A stretch of 64,000 bases of DNA. Source: Solibacillus sp. FSL H8-0538. GTDB taxonomy: Bacteria > Bacillota > Bacilli > Bacillales_A > Planococcaceae. Shown here in pieces: positions 25,553-34,768 of this stretch (the stretch's first letter is position 1; every line of letters begins with the position of its first letter). Below the pieces are notes generated by a model. It saw only the letters and a list, made by a program, of their open reading frames with translations, searched no databases and was not told where the DNA came from. The DNA lies in the NCBI RefSeq assembly GCF_038003525.1, contig NZ_JBBOPI010000001.1, positions 1,169,001-1,233,000 on the forward strand, written 5' to 3'. Both the position numbers and the translations under genes were made by a program.

Positions 25553-27547
25553 ATGACACAACACGTGGATCAATTAGCAATTAACGCTATCCGTACTTTA
25601 TCAATTGATGCAATCGAAAAAGCAAACTCTGGTCACCCTGGACTGCCAATGGGTGCCGCTCCTATGGCTTATACTTTATGGACAAAACAATTACGCCACA
25701 ACCCACAAAACCCTAAGTGGTTTAACCGCGATCGTTTCGTACTTTCAGCAGGTCATGGTTCGATGCTTTTATATAGCCTATTACATTTAGGTGGTTATGG
25801 TTTAGAGATGGAAGAGATTAAAAACTTCCGTCAATGGGATTCAAAAACACCAGGTCACCCAGAGTATGGGCACACTGTAGGGGTGGAAGCAACAACGGGT
25901 CCACTTGGTCAAGGGATTGCCATGTCTGTCGGTATGGCAATGGCAGAGCGTCACCTTGCAGCTACTTATAACAAAGCAGGTCTAGACATTGTTGACCACT
26001 ATACATTCGCACTTTGCGGCGACGGCGACTTAATGGAAGGCGTAGCGGCAGAAGCTATTTCTTTAGCAGGCCACTTACAACTTGAAAAATTAATCGTACT
26101 TTACGATTCAAATGATATTTCACTAGATGGTGATTTAGAGAAGTCATTCTCTGAAAACGTACAAAAACGTTTCGAATCATACGGCTGGAACTACTTAAAA
26201 GTACAAGACGGCAATGATGTAGATGCGCTTAATACTGCGATTGAAAATGCCAAAAAATCGTCAGACAAGCCAACATTAATCGAAATTAAAACAGTAATTG
26301 GCTTTGGTTCACCAAATAAATCAGGCAAATCTGATTCTCACGGTGCACCACTTGGAACAGACGAGGTTGTTTTAACAAAAGCAGCTTACGAATGGAACCA
26401 CGAGCCATTTGCAATTCCTGCAGAAGTATATGATACATTCAACGCAGCAGCAGAAGTTCAAGGTGTACAAGCAGAAGCAGCTTGGAATGAAAAATTCGAA
26501 GCGTATAAAGCGGAATTCCCAGAACTAGCTGCACAATTTGTGAACGCAATGAACAATGTCTTACCAGAAGATTTCGCTTCAGAGCTTCCTGTCTATGAAG
26601 CAGGTAAATCTGTAGCAACACGTAGCTCTTCAGGTGATGCAATTAATGCAATCGCATCGAAAACACCATCATTCTTTGGTGGTTCAGCTGACCTTGCTGG
26701 CTCAAACAAAACGACGATTAAAGGCGCTGGTGATTTCTCTGTAGAAAATCCAGAAGGCCGTAATATTTGGTTTGGTGTACGTGAGTTCGCAATGGGTGCT
26801 GCAATGAACGGGATGGCCTTACACGGTGGTGTGAATGTATTCGGCGGGACATTCTTCGTCTTCTCGGACTATGTTCGTCCAGCAGTACGTTTATCTGCTT
26901 TAATGGGCTTACCTGTTACGTATGTATTCACACATGACTCAGTTGCTGTAGGTGAAGATGGTCCAACGCATGAGCCAATCGAGCATTTAGCAGCATTACG
27001 TGCAATGCCGAACCTTTCAGTAATCCGCCCAGCTGACGCAAATGAATCAGCGGCAGCTTGGAAATTAGCGGTATCTTCTAAAAATGTGCCAACTGTTTTA
27101 GTATTATCTCGTCAAAACTTACCAGTACTTGACGCAACAATTGAAACAGTTTATGACGGAGTAGAAAAAGGTGCTTACGTTGTATCTCCAGCTACAAAAG
27201 AAGTAGCGGATGCAATTCTAATCGCAACAGGTTCAGAAGTGGGCTTAGCTGTAGAAGCGCAAAAAGCATTGCTAGTTGAAGGCATTGATGCATCAGTCGT
27301 TTCGATGCCTGCAATGGACCGCTTTGAAAAACAATCAGCAGAATACAAAGAATCAGTATTACCGAAAGCAGTGACAAAACGTCTTGCAATCGAAATGGGT
27401 TCTTCATTCGGCTGGCATAAATATACTGGCTTCGAAGGTGATGTACTTGCAATCGATACATTCGGCGCATCTGCACCAGGCGAGTTAGTAATTGAAAAAT
27501 ATGGCTTTACAGTAGAAAACGTAGTAGCGAAAGTAAAAGCATTATAA
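25553..27547 (+). CDS. tkt: Transketolase
   Basis: The 664-residue thiamine-diphosphate enzyme moves two-carbon units between sugar phosphates in the pentose phosphate pathway. The N-domain has the transketolase start ([20 protein letters not shown]) and the [13 protein letters not shown] cofactor motif near residue 155. The middle domain has [13 protein letters not shown] with the catalytic Glu near 411 and [15 protein letters not shown]. Length is normal. AAAGGATG precedes the ATG, and a strong terminator follows. The order ynzC-tkt matches B. subtilis. Confidence 0.97.
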   Translation: MTQHVDQLAINAIRTLSIDAIEKANSGHPGLPMGAAPMAYTLWTKQLRHNPQNPKWFNRDRFVLSAGHGSMLLYSLLHLGGYGLEMEEIKNFRQWDSKTPGHPEYGHTVGVEATTGPLGQGIAMSVGMAMAERHLAATYNKAGLDIVDHYTFALCGDGDLMEGVAAEAISLAGHLQLEKLIVLYDSNDISLDGDLEKSFSENVQKRFESYGWNYLKVQDGNDVDALNTAIENAKKSSDKPTLIEIKTVIGFGSPNKSGKSDSHGAPLGTDEVVLTKAAYEWNHEPFAIPAEVYDTFNAAAEVQGVQAEAAWNEKFEAYKAEFPELAAQFVNAMNNVLPEDFASELPVYEAGKSVATRSSSGDAINAIASKTPSFFGGSADLAGSNKTTIKGAGDFSVENPEGRNIWFGVREFAMGAAMNGMALHGGVNVFGGTFFVFSDYVRPAVRLSALMGLPVTYVFTHDSVAVGEDGPTHEPIEHLAALRAMPNLSVIRPADANESAAAWKLAVSSKNVPTVLVLSRQNLPVLDATIETVYDGVEKGAYVVSPATKEVADAILIATGSEVGLAVEAQKALLVEGIDASVVSMPAMDRFEKQSAEYKESVLPKAVTKRLAIEMGSSFGWHKYTGFEGDVLAIDTFGASAPGELVIEKYGFTVENVVAKVKAL

Positions 27548-27671
27548 CCCAAAATAAAAAAGGAATCTTGTCAACGCTGACGAGATTCCTTTTTTTGCGA
27601 TAAAACGCTACTATTAAGGTAAAAATACCATCTTGTTCAAATTGTTCATACGTATACGTACGCTCAGACAT
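27507..27671 (-). other. Short leftward frame overlapping the tkt 3' end, possibly a gene remnant
   Basis: From an ATG at 27669-27671, preceded by GGAG, a 54-codon frame reads MSERTYTYEQFEQDGIFTLI at its start. It then runs through the tkt terminator stem and into the tkt coding region on the opposite strand. The first 27 residues look protein-like, the rest antisense. It may be the 5' stub of a truncated gene or a chance frame. Confidence 0.25.
27555..27597 (+). terminator. Rho-independent terminator of tkt
   Basis: AAAAAAGGAATCT pairs with AGATTCCTTTTTTT around a 14-base loop, starting just after the stop codon. Confidence 0.92.
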
Positions 27672-27690
27672 ATATATAATCTCCATTTAA

Positions 27691-28335
27691 CTACTTCACT
27701 AACCCATTTTGAAACGCATAAACAACCGCCTGAGTACGGTCCTGGACATCGAGTTTACCTAAAATATTACTCACATGTGTTTTTACCGTTTTTAGTGCGA
27801 TGAATAGTTCTGCTGCAATTTCTTGGTTGGCTAAACCGCGTGCCATACATTGTAGTACTTCCATTTCACGCTCGGTTAATAGCTCGTGAAGGGAAATCGT
27901 CGTACCAGAACGCATACGCGACATTACTTTTGTGGTCACCTCGGGCTCGAGTACCATTTCACCATCCATTGTTTTTCGAATAGCGTTAGCAATTTGTTTT
28001 GCGTTGGATGTTTTTAAAATATAACTAACCGCACCAGCTTCGAGGGCAGGGTATACTTTGTCATCATCTAAAAAACTTGTGACCATCATGACCTTTGCTT
28101 CAGGCCATTGACTTAAAATTTCAGCAGTTGCCTCGGCTCCGGTCATGATGGGCATCACATTGTCCATCAATACTACATCTGGTCTCAATGCGAGCACCCG
28201 TTCAACCGCTTCTAACCCGTTTGCTGCTTCACCAACGACATCAATATCCGGCTGGGCAGAAAGGTACGCAGAAACGCCGATGCGCACCATTTCGTGATCA
28301 TCTGCAATAAAAACTTTAATCAAGCTGTTCGCCAC
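27691..28335 (-). CDS. liaR: LiaR/VraR response regulator (NarL family)
   Basis: The 214-residue protein has a receiver domain (acidic pocket in IADDHEMVR, phospho-Asp in VVLMDNVMP near residue 57, Lys in ILKTS) and a LuxR-type helix-turn-helix (LTEREMEVLQCMARGLANQE, about 148-210). LiaR is phosphorylated by LiaS under cell-wall stress and activates the operon. The order liaI-liaH-liaF-liaS-liaR identifies it. Its start overlaps the liaS end by 20 bp. Confidence 0.92.
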   Translation of the reverse strand: MANSLIKVFIADDHEMVRIGVSAYLSAQPDIDVVGEAANGLEAVERVLALRPDVVLMDNVMPIMTGAEATAEILSQWPEAKVMMVTSFLDDDKVYPALEAGAVSYILKTSNAKQIANAIRKTMDGEMVLEPEVTTKVMSRMRSGTTISLHELLTEREMEVLQCMARGLANQEIAAELFIALKTVKTHVSNILGKLDVQDRTQAVVYAFQNGLVK

Positions 28336-29344
28336 CTTTCGTTATTGGGACTTTAACTTCGACAATGGTCCCTTCATTTGGAACAGAAACAATTTTGTAT
28401 GTGCAGCCTATTTCTACAGCGCGTTCTGCAATATTTCGAAGACCGTAAGAAGCAGATTTATCGCCTTCTGCTTCAAATCCTAAACCATTATCTTGAATCC
28501 GCAAAATCGCTTTTTCATCGCGTTCAACAAGTAATAGCTCCACTTCGCTAGCTTTTGCGTGACGAAGTGTATTGGACAGTGCTTCCTGCGCGATGCGGAA
28601 TAAATGATCTTCCTCGGCTTTTGAAAGCGCGATTTCCTCTAGCTGATAGTCAATTTTAAAATACACTTTTTCCTGAAGTTCTACGATTAAATCTTCCAGT
28701 CCTTCCGCAAGTGTTTTGTTGCGTAGCGCAATTGGGCGTAAATGCAGGAGCAGGGCGCGCATTTCAAGTTGTGCTTGCTGGACGACTTTTTCTACTTGTG
28801 TTAGTTGTTTTTTTGATGTCTCCGGCTGTTCTTGTTCGGTTAAGGCAGATAACATCATCGAAGCTGCAAAAAGTTGTTGGGAAACAGAGTCATGAAGCTC
28901 ACGTGCGAGTCTTTGGCGTTCTGCAACGAGACGTTCCTGGACGATCGCATCATTTGTTTCGACTTTTTCATTCGTTAAGCGCTGTAGGGACGTGCGCTGC
29001 GTTTCAATTAAGTCACTGGCATTGGTTAGCGCTTTTTTTAAAGGGCGGGGAACGCCTCTTTTTATGGGACCTGTAAAATCGGGCTCTACTAATTTTTTAA
29101 CATAACGCGTCGTCGTGGCTTCACGCATTTTCATGGCGCCACTCATCCATGTTGAGATCAAAAAGGACAAAATTCCAATGAGTAGTAGGCAGATGAATAA
29201 AATGGGCATCGATTCAATGTTTTTATCCACTAATATCGACCATGTCTTTTCGGTTGGTTCACCTAATAGCAACACAAGAACGATAAATGTCAGCGTAAAA
29301 AGCATGAAAAATAGCGTGATAAAACGGCCAATAAATGAAATCAT
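28316..29344 (-). CDS. liaS: LiaS/VraS sensor histidine kinase
   Basis: The 342-residue kinase has two membrane helices (about residues 8-30 and 45-67) with a very short outer loop, the intramembrane-sensing type. A HAMP-like linker, the HisKA_3 dimerisation helix with phospho-His in RQRLARELHDSVSQ, and the HATPase domain with N box EALSNTLRHA and G box DNGLGF follow. It responds to lipid-II antibiotics such as bacitracin in relatives and is restrained by LiaF. It overlaps liaF by four bases. Confidence 0.93.
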   Translation of the reverse strand: MISFIGRFITLFFMLFTLTFIVLVLLLGEPTEKTWSILVDKNIESMPILFICLLLIGILSFLISTWMSGAMKMREATTTRYVKKLVEPDFTGPIKRGVPRPLKKALTNASDLIETQRTSLQRLTNEKVETNDAIVQERLVAERQRLARELHDSVSQQLFAASMMLSALTEQEQPETSKKQLTQVEKVVQQAQLEMRALLLHLRPIALRNKTLAEGLEDLIVELQEKVYFKIDYQLEEIALSKAEEDHLFRIAQEALSNTLRHAKASEVELLLVERDEKAILRIQDNGLGFEAEGDKSASYGLRNIAERAVEIGCTYKIVSVPNEGTIVEVKVPITKGGEQLD

Positions 29345-30078
29345 GCGCGCTGTACCTCCACATCACCAATCCACGTCGCCACATAAATAACGAGCTCGCG
29401 TTTTGCATTAAGATCGCCATCCTCAAACTGTAGCTGTTCGTTAAATAGACGTTTTGGTGCAGCTCGTAAGCAAGTCGCTTCACCGTAAATCGTAGTATAG
29501 TGCAAGCGTACAGGCACCTCATACGGAATAATGACGCGCACCTTACCAAGGGCTTGCTGAATCGAAATAACGGATTTTCCAACAGGTAAAATCGTCTGCG
29601 TCGCGTCAATGGTAATATCCCCTATGAAACGTTGAATTTGAACATCCTTCCATTTGTACGCATCAAGTGGGGAAGACGTTGTACCAATTAATGTAGCTTG
29701 CTGCACATCAGCTTGTAACGGTTCCTTATTTAGTTCAATTACTTCAGCTGATTTTTTCTGTAGTTTATATAGTAAGTATATGAGTAAGCCAATTACGAAA
29801 AGGCGTAGTGTCCATAAGCTAAGAAGGGCGAACAGCATTAAAATAATACCAATCCAAAACATCGTCCGTTTCGACTTTTTGACACCAAAATAAGTAAGAC
29901 CTGCCCCGAAAATTAATAGGAACACGCCACCATTATTGAAAATGGTTAGTTCGACTAAGACGATTAACAAAAAGCTAATGACGAGAAATGACAGCTGATC
30001 CGTCGAAAATTTAGTCAAGTAAGGCCCCTCCTTTTTAACGTTAGAAAGGGAGAAAGCATAGCGCTTCCTCCTCCTCAA
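29341..30078 (-). CDS. liaF: LiaF, inhibitor of LiaS signalling
   Basis: The 245-residue protein has about four N-terminal membrane helices (residues 25-115) and a C-terminal beta-rich domain with WKDVQIQRFIGDITIDATQT and VRVIIPYEVPVRLHYTTIYG, typical of the LiaF/VraT C-terminal family. It keeps LiaS off without stress. It stands directly before liaS with a four-base overlap and 10 bp after the liaH-like gene. Confidence 0.9.
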   Translation of the reverse strand: MRRRKRYAFSLSNVKKEGPYLTKFSTDQLSFLVISFLLIVLVELTIFNNGGVFLLIFGAGLTYFGVKKSKRTMFWIGIILMLFALLSLWTLRLFVIGLLIYLLYKLQKKSAEVIELNKEPLQADVQQATLIGTTSSPLDAYKWKDVQIQRFIGDITIDATQTILPVGKSVISIQQALGKVRVIIPYEVPVRLHYTTIYGEATCLRAAPKRLFNEQLQFEDGDLNAKRELVIYVATWIGDVEVQRA

Positions 30079-30088
30079 TAGTATAGCA

Positions 30089-30721
30089 TTATTTGCCTAG
30101 TTCAATAGCTTTTGATGTGCCTTCTTTTTCTAGTTGAGCTAGGCGTGTTTCGAATGTTGTTACTTCGTATTTTTTATCGATTTTTTGTGCAAGCTCATCA
30201 ATATAGTTGGATAGTTCATCAAAGTTTGATTCATTGTTTGACGTCAATACTTTATCCATTTGATGATGTGCTCGTGTTACATTTTCTTTGCCCATCAGTT
30301 GCAGCTGACGAACTTTCATATCTTTAATTTTATGCTTCATCGTTTCAAATTTACGTTCAAGTTCAAAATATTCTTGAGTACTCGCATTTATACTAGATAG
30401 AAGCTCAGACTTACGCACTGTATATGCTGCGACCTCTTCATTCGCAAAGGCAATTAAATCCGCTTCACCGCTCGCCGTTGCAAGTGCTAACTGTGACTCG
30501 CGTTTTGCTAGCATTTCTTCCGTTTGTTGCAGCTGTGTTTCTAGTTCTTTTTTCAATTGACTTTGGCGCGCTAGCAGTTTTCCTGTTTGTTCCGTTTGCT
30601 TTTCCGCCTCGCGGATATACTGATTTAGCAGGGAAATCGGATTTTTTTGCTCCTTTTTATCAAATAAGTCATGTAAATCCGCCTGAATTGTATACTTGAA
30701 ACGTTGAATTAAGTTTTTCAT
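30089..30721 (-). CDS. liaH: LiaH, PspA/IM30 family phage-shock protein
   Basis: The 210-residue protein begins MKNLIQRFKYTIQADLHDLF and is almost entirely coiled coil (about residues 25-150 and 180-205), the PspA/Vipp1 ESCRT-III-like fold. It forms large rings on damaged membrane. Start is ATG at 30719-30721 after GAGGAGCG; the open frame extends further upstream but without a ribosome site. The LiaH family is strongly induced by LiaR. Confidence 0.9.
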   Translation of the reverse strand: MKNLIQRFKYTIQADLHDLFDKKEQKNPISLLNQYIREAEKQTEQTGKLLARQSQLKKELETQLQQTEEMLAKRESQLALATASGEADLIAFANEEVAAYTVRKSELLSSINASTQEYFELERKFETMKHKIKDMKVRQLQLMGKENVTRAHHQMDKVLTSNNESNFDELSNYIDELAQKIDKKYEVTTFETRLAQLEKEGTSKAIELGK

Positions 30722-30740
30722 TGTAAATCGCTCCTCTACA

Positions 30741-31094
30741 TTATTTTGATAATTTTGCCCATTCTTTTTCAAAGTTTGTGAATGGATCGTTTTCATGTTC
30801 ACTTTCGACAATAACTTCATCGCCTTTGACGTTCCAGTTTTTGTAAATGAAGTAAAGAATGGCGATTGCAACTAAGCCGATAAATCCAGGTGTGTTCGAT
30901 AATGCACTCATTAATCCTGCTAGTGCTAGAACAATGCTCATTACTTTACTGAAAACAGCTGTGCTTTTCGTGTAGTAATGTAAGCCTGCAGCTACGAGCA
31001 ATCCTGAAATGATCAGACCCGCTACAGGTAATAAGGCAACGAGTGCAATTAGTGCAGCGAAGGCGCCTATTGTAAATAAAAGAAACTTTTTCAA
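30741..31094 (-). CDS. LiaI-like small membrane protein heading the lia operon
   Basis: The 117-residue protein has two hydrophobic stretches (about residues 4-35 and 47-75) and an acidic, hydrophilic tail (DEVIVESEHENDPFTNFEKE). I chose the TTG at 31092-31094, because AAGGAGG ends eight bases before it. An ATG three codons earlier touches the ribosome site directly. It holds the place of LiaI, the membrane anchor of LiaH, though its sequence is not close to B. subtilis LiaI. Being first in the operon, its upstream DNA should hold the LiaR-dependent promoter, which I could not pin down. Confidence 0.7.
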   Translation of the reverse strand: MKKFLLFTIGAFAALIALVALLPVAGLIISGLLVAAGLHYYTKSTAVFSKVMSIVLALAGLMSALSNTPGFIGLVAIAILYFIYKNWNVKGDEVIVESEHENDPFTNFEKEWAKLSK

Positions 31095-31308
31095 ATGTTT
31101 CATCCTCCTTGTTAGTGATGTCCTTATCGTACCTTGACTTGTAATTTTCGGTAATGACCTATTACTGTATCTTTCACTAGGTCTAGAGGCGTAGAGCACG
31201 TAAGCCTTTTTCATAGAAATTAATAATAGAAACGTTATACAATTTAGTGTATAATCCATTTTGGAGAGTTTTTCTCGGTATATCGCACGTGGAGGAGGTA
31301 GGACATAA

Positions 31309-31530
31309 ATGAATTTATGGCTTGGAATTGTATTAATTATCGTGGCTTTAATCGGAGGCGCAGCACTAGGTTTCTATATCGCTCGTCAATATATGATGAA
31401 ATATTTAAAAGAAAATCCACCAATTAACGAACAAATGATTCGAGTAATGATGGCTCAAATGGGACGTAAACCATCAGAGAAACAAGTTCGTCAAATGATG
31501 GCTAGTATGAATAAAGTACAGGATAAATAA
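31309..31530 (+). CDS. yneF: YneF family membrane protein (UPF0154)
   Basis: The 73-residue protein has a single membrane helix (residues 5-25, [20 protein letters not shown]) and the UPF0154 tail [20 protein letters not shown]. Its function is unknown. The gene also lies downstream of tkt in B. subtilis. GTGGAGGAGG precedes the ATG, and a terminator follows. Confidence 0.93.
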   Translation: MNLWLGIVLIIVALIGGAALGFYIARQYMMKYLKENPPINEQMIRVMMAQMGRKPSEKQVRQMMASMNKVQDK

Positions 31531-31540
31531 ATAATTAATC

Positions 31541-31592
31541 AAAGGTTATCGGATGCATGATGTTTCATTCTGCATTAGGTAGCCTTTTTATT
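31541..31592 (+). terminator. Rho-independent terminator of yneF
   Basis: AAAGG, TATC and ATGCA on the left pair with TGCAT, GGTA and CCTTTTT on the right, a long imperfect hairpin with a T tail. Confidence 0.75.
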
Positions 31593-31702
31593 TTATTTAA
31601 CATAAATTTCTTAGAAAATACTGTTGATTTATTGACGTAGCCATGTAATACTATAAAACATATAAAAGAACTAGGATTTAGAATCTAGAGGGAGATGGTA
31701 AG

Positions 31703-32500
31703 ATGAAAAAATTATTAACAGGTTTATTTCTTGGATTGTCAGTATTACTAGTCGCATGTAGCTCAGATGAATCTGACTCATCAAGCGCAGAGCAACAAAA
31801 TAAATTACAGCAAATCAAAGAGGCTGGTGTGATTACAATTGGCTTGGAGGGTACATTCCCACCATTCAGTTTCCATGATGAATCAGGTGCATTAACAGGT
31901 TTTGAATATGAAATAGCGGATCAAATTGCGAAAGATTTAGGTGTAGAAGTAAAATATGTGGAAACAAAATGGGATGCATTAATTGCAGGGTTAGATACAG
32001 ATAAATACGATTTCGTTATTAACAACATTTCGATTACTGATGAACGTAAAGAGAAGTATGATTTTACGATTCCGTATATGAGATCTGTAGCGAAACTAGC
32101 GGTTCATACTGATAGCGACATTCAATCGTTAGAGGATTTTGCAGGTAAAAAAGCCGCACAAACGATTACAAGTAACTTCGCACAAGAAGCAATTGATTTA
32201 GGTGCAGAAGTAGTACCTATGGACAATTTAACAAACTCAATCGAACTTGTATTACAAAAACGTGCGGATGGTACGATCCATGATCAAGTAACGTTCTTAA
32301 CATTTTTAAAAGAACAAAAAGATGCACCTCTTCGTTTAGTAGAAGGGGAAGTAAGCTCAACAGACATCGCCTTAATCTTAAACCAAAATAATGAAGAGTT
32401 TCGTGAAGCCTTAAATGACATTATTAAAAAGCGTAGCGAGGATGGAACGTTTGCAGCTATCTCTGAGAAATACTTTGGTGATAACATTATTTCTCAATAA
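31703..32500 (+). CDS. Polar amino-acid ABC importer, substrate-binding lipoprotein
   Basis: The 265-residue protein has a lipoprotein signal with lipobox LLVAC (Cys near residue 19). It carries the family-3 solute-binding fold (ITIGLEGTFPPFSFHDESGA and GFEYEIADQIAKDLG) and resembles cystine/glutamine-type binding proteins such as TcyA. Substrate specificity cannot be read directly. It leads a four-gene run with permease, ATPase and luxS. GAGGGAGATGG precedes the ATG. Confidence 0.9.
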   Translation: MKKLLTGLFLGLSVLLVACSSDESDSSSAEQQNKLQQIKEAGVITIGLEGTFPPFSFHDESGALTGFEYEIADQIAKDLGVEVKYVETKWDALIAGLDTDKYDFVINNISITDERKEKYDFTIPYMRSVAKLAVHTDSDIQSLEDFAGKKAAQTITSNFAQEAIDLGAEVVPMDNLTNSIELVLQKRADGTIHDQVTFLTFLKEQKDAPLRLVEGEVSSTDIALILNQNNEEFREALNDIIKKRSEDGTFAAISEKYFGDNIISQ

Positions 32501-32542
32501 TTGAAGGCAATCAATCGGCAATCAAAGCCGATTGATTTTTCT

Positions 32543-32627
32543 TTAGTGGATAAGAAAGTATAACTTTCTCATCCACATAAGTAATGATATCAACTCGCCC
32601 TATTTTGGTCGAGTTGTGTTTTTCTAA
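32543..32627 (+). repeat. Dispersed repeat family 4 (two-hairpin element), copy a
   Basis: GTGGAT-AGAAAGT pairs with ACTTTCT-ATCCAC, then CAACTCG-CC pairs with GG-CGAGTTG, and the element ends in TTTTTCT. It lies between the binding-protein and permease genes of one transporter. Related copies are at 34618, 40842 (inverted), 44613 and 52039. Confidence 0.85.
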
Positions 32628-32643
32628 GGAAGGGATGACCAAT

Positions 32644-33303
32644 ATGAGCCGTGAACTCGAAATTATTTTACAATCCATTTGGCCGATTTTGAAGGCGGGA
32701 TTACTCGCAACGATTCCACTTTCACTCATTTCATTTGCAATTGCATTGGTTATTGCTGTTATTACAGCATTAATCAAACTATCTAACTTTAAAATTTTAA
32801 AATTCATTTTTAGTACATATGTATGGATTTTCAGAGGGACACCGTTATTAGTTCAATTATTTATCGTCTTTTACGGCGTACCAAAAGCAGGCATTACACT
32901 AGATGCCTGGACCGCAGCCATCATTACATTTTCATTAAATACAGGGGCGTATGCATCGGAGTCCATTCGAGCTTCGATTTTAGCAATTCCAAAAGGGCAG
33001 TGGGAGGCAGCCGAATCACTTGGCATGACTTATTGGCAAGTACTACGCCGCGTCATTGCACCACAAACTGTGCGTATCTCGCTACCGCCAATTACAAATA
33101 ATTTTATTGATTTAGTAAAGGGTACTTCACTAGCGGCAAGTATTACGATTACGGAAATGTTTATGATTGGTCAGCAAATTACCGCACGTACATATGAACC
33201 GCTTGCGATTTACAGTCTTGTTGCAGCATTGTATTTAGTCATTTGTACCGTGTTAACGTATGCGCAAGGCAAATTGGAAAAATCAGCATCTAAATATATT
33301 TAA
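32644..33303 (+). CDS. Polar amino-acid ABC importer, permease
   Basis: The 219-residue membrane protein has five hydrophobic segments and the HisM-type signatures IFRGTPLLVQLFIVFYG and SIRASILAIPKGQWEAAESL (the EAA loop that contacts the ATPase). I chose ATG 32644, with GGAAGGG upstream. It is separated from the binding-protein gene by repeat element copy a and is followed 8 bp later by the ATPase gene. Confidence 0.92.
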   Translation: MSRELEIILQSIWPILKAGLLATIPLSLISFAIALVIAVITALIKLSNFKILKFIFSTYVWIFRGTPLLVQLFIVFYGVPKAGITLDAWTAAIITFSLNTGAYASESIRASILAIPKGQWEAAESLGMTYWQVLRRVIAPQTVRISLPPITNNFIDLVKGTSLAASITITEMFMIGQQITARTYEPLAIYSLVAALYLVICTVLTYAQGKLEKSASKYI

Positions 33304-33311
33304 GAAAGGGT

Positions 33312-34061
33312 GTGGACGACATCGTAGTATTTCAAGAAATGAATAAATATTTTGGTATTCAACACGCACTTAAAAATATTTCACTACAGTTTCATCGAGG
33401 TGAAACAACGGTGATTTTAGGTCCATCAGGTTCTGGGAAATCAACGCTATTACGTTGTATTAATTTACTTGAAATCCCACAATATGGTACATTAGAAGTA
33501 GGGCAAGTAAAAGTGGATTTTGCCAAGATGCTAAGTCAAAAGGATAAGCTAGCTATTCGACAAAGTACAGCTATGGTATTCCAGTCCTTTAATTTATTTC
33601 CGCATCTGAACGTGCTAGAAAACGTTGTCGAAGGACCAATTACAGTTTTAAAAAAAGATAAGAATAAAATGCTAGCAATGGGAGAGCAGCTACTTACAAA
33701 AGTAGGGCTCGCGCATAAAATGGAAAGTTACCCCTCGCAGTTATCAGGGGGTCAACAACAACGTGTGGCAATTGCAAGAGCGCTGGCTATGGAGCCGACC
33801 TTTTTGCTATTTGATGAGCCGACAAGCGCACTTGACCCTGAACTTGAAGGGGAAGTATTAAAGGTGCTGAAAAAATTATCCGAAGAGGGTAAATCTATGA
33901 TTATTGTGACGCATAACTTGAACTTTGCTAGAGAAGTGGCAGACCGAATTTTATTTTTAGAAGACGGTGACATTGTATTTGATGGCGAGACTGAAGCGTT
34001 TTTCGCGAATCAAAAGAATGAACGGATTACAGCATTTATTCAATCAATGCAATTTATTTAG
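33312..34061 (+). CDS. Polar amino-acid ABC importer, ATPase
   Basis: The 249-residue protein has Walker [10 protein letters not shown] (near residue 38), the Q-loop [16 protein letters not shown], the ABC signature LSGGQQQR (near 140), Walker [15 protein letters not shown] and the His switch VTHN. It belongs to the GlnQ/TcyC group. The GTG start at 33312 is very close to AAAGGG, so the true start is slightly uncertain. luxS follows after only 11 bp. Confidence 0.92.
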   Translation: MDDIVVFQEMNKYFGIQHALKNISLQFHRGETTVILGPSGSGKSTLLRCINLLEIPQYGTLEVGQVKVDFAKMLSQKDKLAIRQSTAMVFQSFNLFPHLNVLENVVEGPITVLKKDKNKMLAMGEQLLTKVGLAHKMESYPSQLSGGQQQRVAIARALAMEPTFLLFDEPTSALDPELEGEVLKVLKKLSEEGKSMIIVTHNLNFAREVADRILFLEDGDIVFDGETEAFFANQKNERITAFIQSMQFI

Positions 34062-34072
34062 GAGGAACTATA

Positions 34073-34543
34073 ATGAAAACTGAGAAAACAAATGTTGAAA
34101 GTTTTGATTTAGATCATACGAAAGTAGTCGCACCTTATGTTCGTTTAGCAGGCACAAAAACAGGAGCGCATGGCGATGTTGTGACAAAATACGATATCCG
34201 CTTCAAACAGCCAAATAAAGCACATATGGAAATGCCGGCGCTTCATTCACTGGAGCATTTAATGGCAGATCGTATTCGCAACTATTCAGACCTTGTAGTA
34301 GACCTTTCACCAATGGGCTGCCAAACAGGCTTTTATGTATCATTTTTAAACTATGATGACTATGAAGGAATTTTAGATATTTTAGAAAAAACAACAAATG
34401 AAGTACTTGCTGCAACTTCTGTACCAGCATGTAATGAAGTACAATGCGGCTGGGCGGCAAGCCATAGCTTAGAAGGTGCTCAGGCGCTTGCACAAGAATT
34501 TTTAGAAAAACGCGCAGAATGGCATATTGTTTTCGAGGATTAA
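34073..34543 (+). CDS. luxS: LuxS, S-ribosylhomocysteine lyase
   Basis: The 156-residue enzyme splits S-ribosylhomocysteine into homocysteine and the AI-2 precursor DPD. The iron ligands are His58 and His62 in HSLEH and Cys125 in EVQCGW; Glu61 is the general acid/base and Cys83 (MGCQTGF) is also intact. AGGAGG precedes the ATG. It lies 11 bp after an amino-acid transporter ATPase gene, so it is probably co-transcribed, linking methyl-cycle recycling of sulfur amino acids to uptake. Confidence 0.97.
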   Translation: MKTEKTNVESFDLDHTKVVAPYVRLAGTKTGAHGDVVTKYDIRFKQPNKAHMEMPALHSLEHLMADRIRNYSDLVVDLSPMGCQTGFYVSFLNYDDYEGILDILEKTTNEVLAATSVPACNEVQCGWAASHSLEGAQALAQEFLEKRAEWHIVFED

Positions 34544-34576
34544 TTCGCGTACACATATGTTTTAATAAACCATACA

Positions 34577-34616
34577 TTAAAAGTTCGATTTCAAATTTGA
34601 AATCGAACTTTTTTTG
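34577..34616 (+). terminator. Rho-independent terminator of luxS
   Basis: AAAAGTTCGATTTCAAA and TTTGAAATCGAACTTTTT form a perfect stem with almost no loop, followed by more T residues. Confidence 0.93.
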
Positions 34617-34617
34617 C

Positions 34618-34697
34618 GGGCATAAGGAAGCGAAACTTACCCATCCACATAAGTAAGGACATCAACTAACCCTATTTTGGGCGAATTGTTTTCTTTG
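34618..34697 (+). repeat. Dispersed repeat family 4, copy b
   Basis: The right half (CATCCACATAAGTAAGGACA, then a CAACTAACCCTATTTTGGGC type arm) matches the family. The left arm has decayed (ATAAGGAAGCGAAACTTACC), so the first hairpin is weak. It lies directly behind the luxS terminator. Confidence 0.75.
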
Positions 34698-34768
34698 AGG
34701 GTGAACGAAAAATAAAGGGCATTCAATGCATTTATTTTTGCATGAATCCCCTTATTGGTTGGTGTACA

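Noticed and set aside
26439-26642. Leftward frames within tkt and other long genes
   Set aside because: Low-complexity antisense frames without start signals; the sense genes are complete enzymes.
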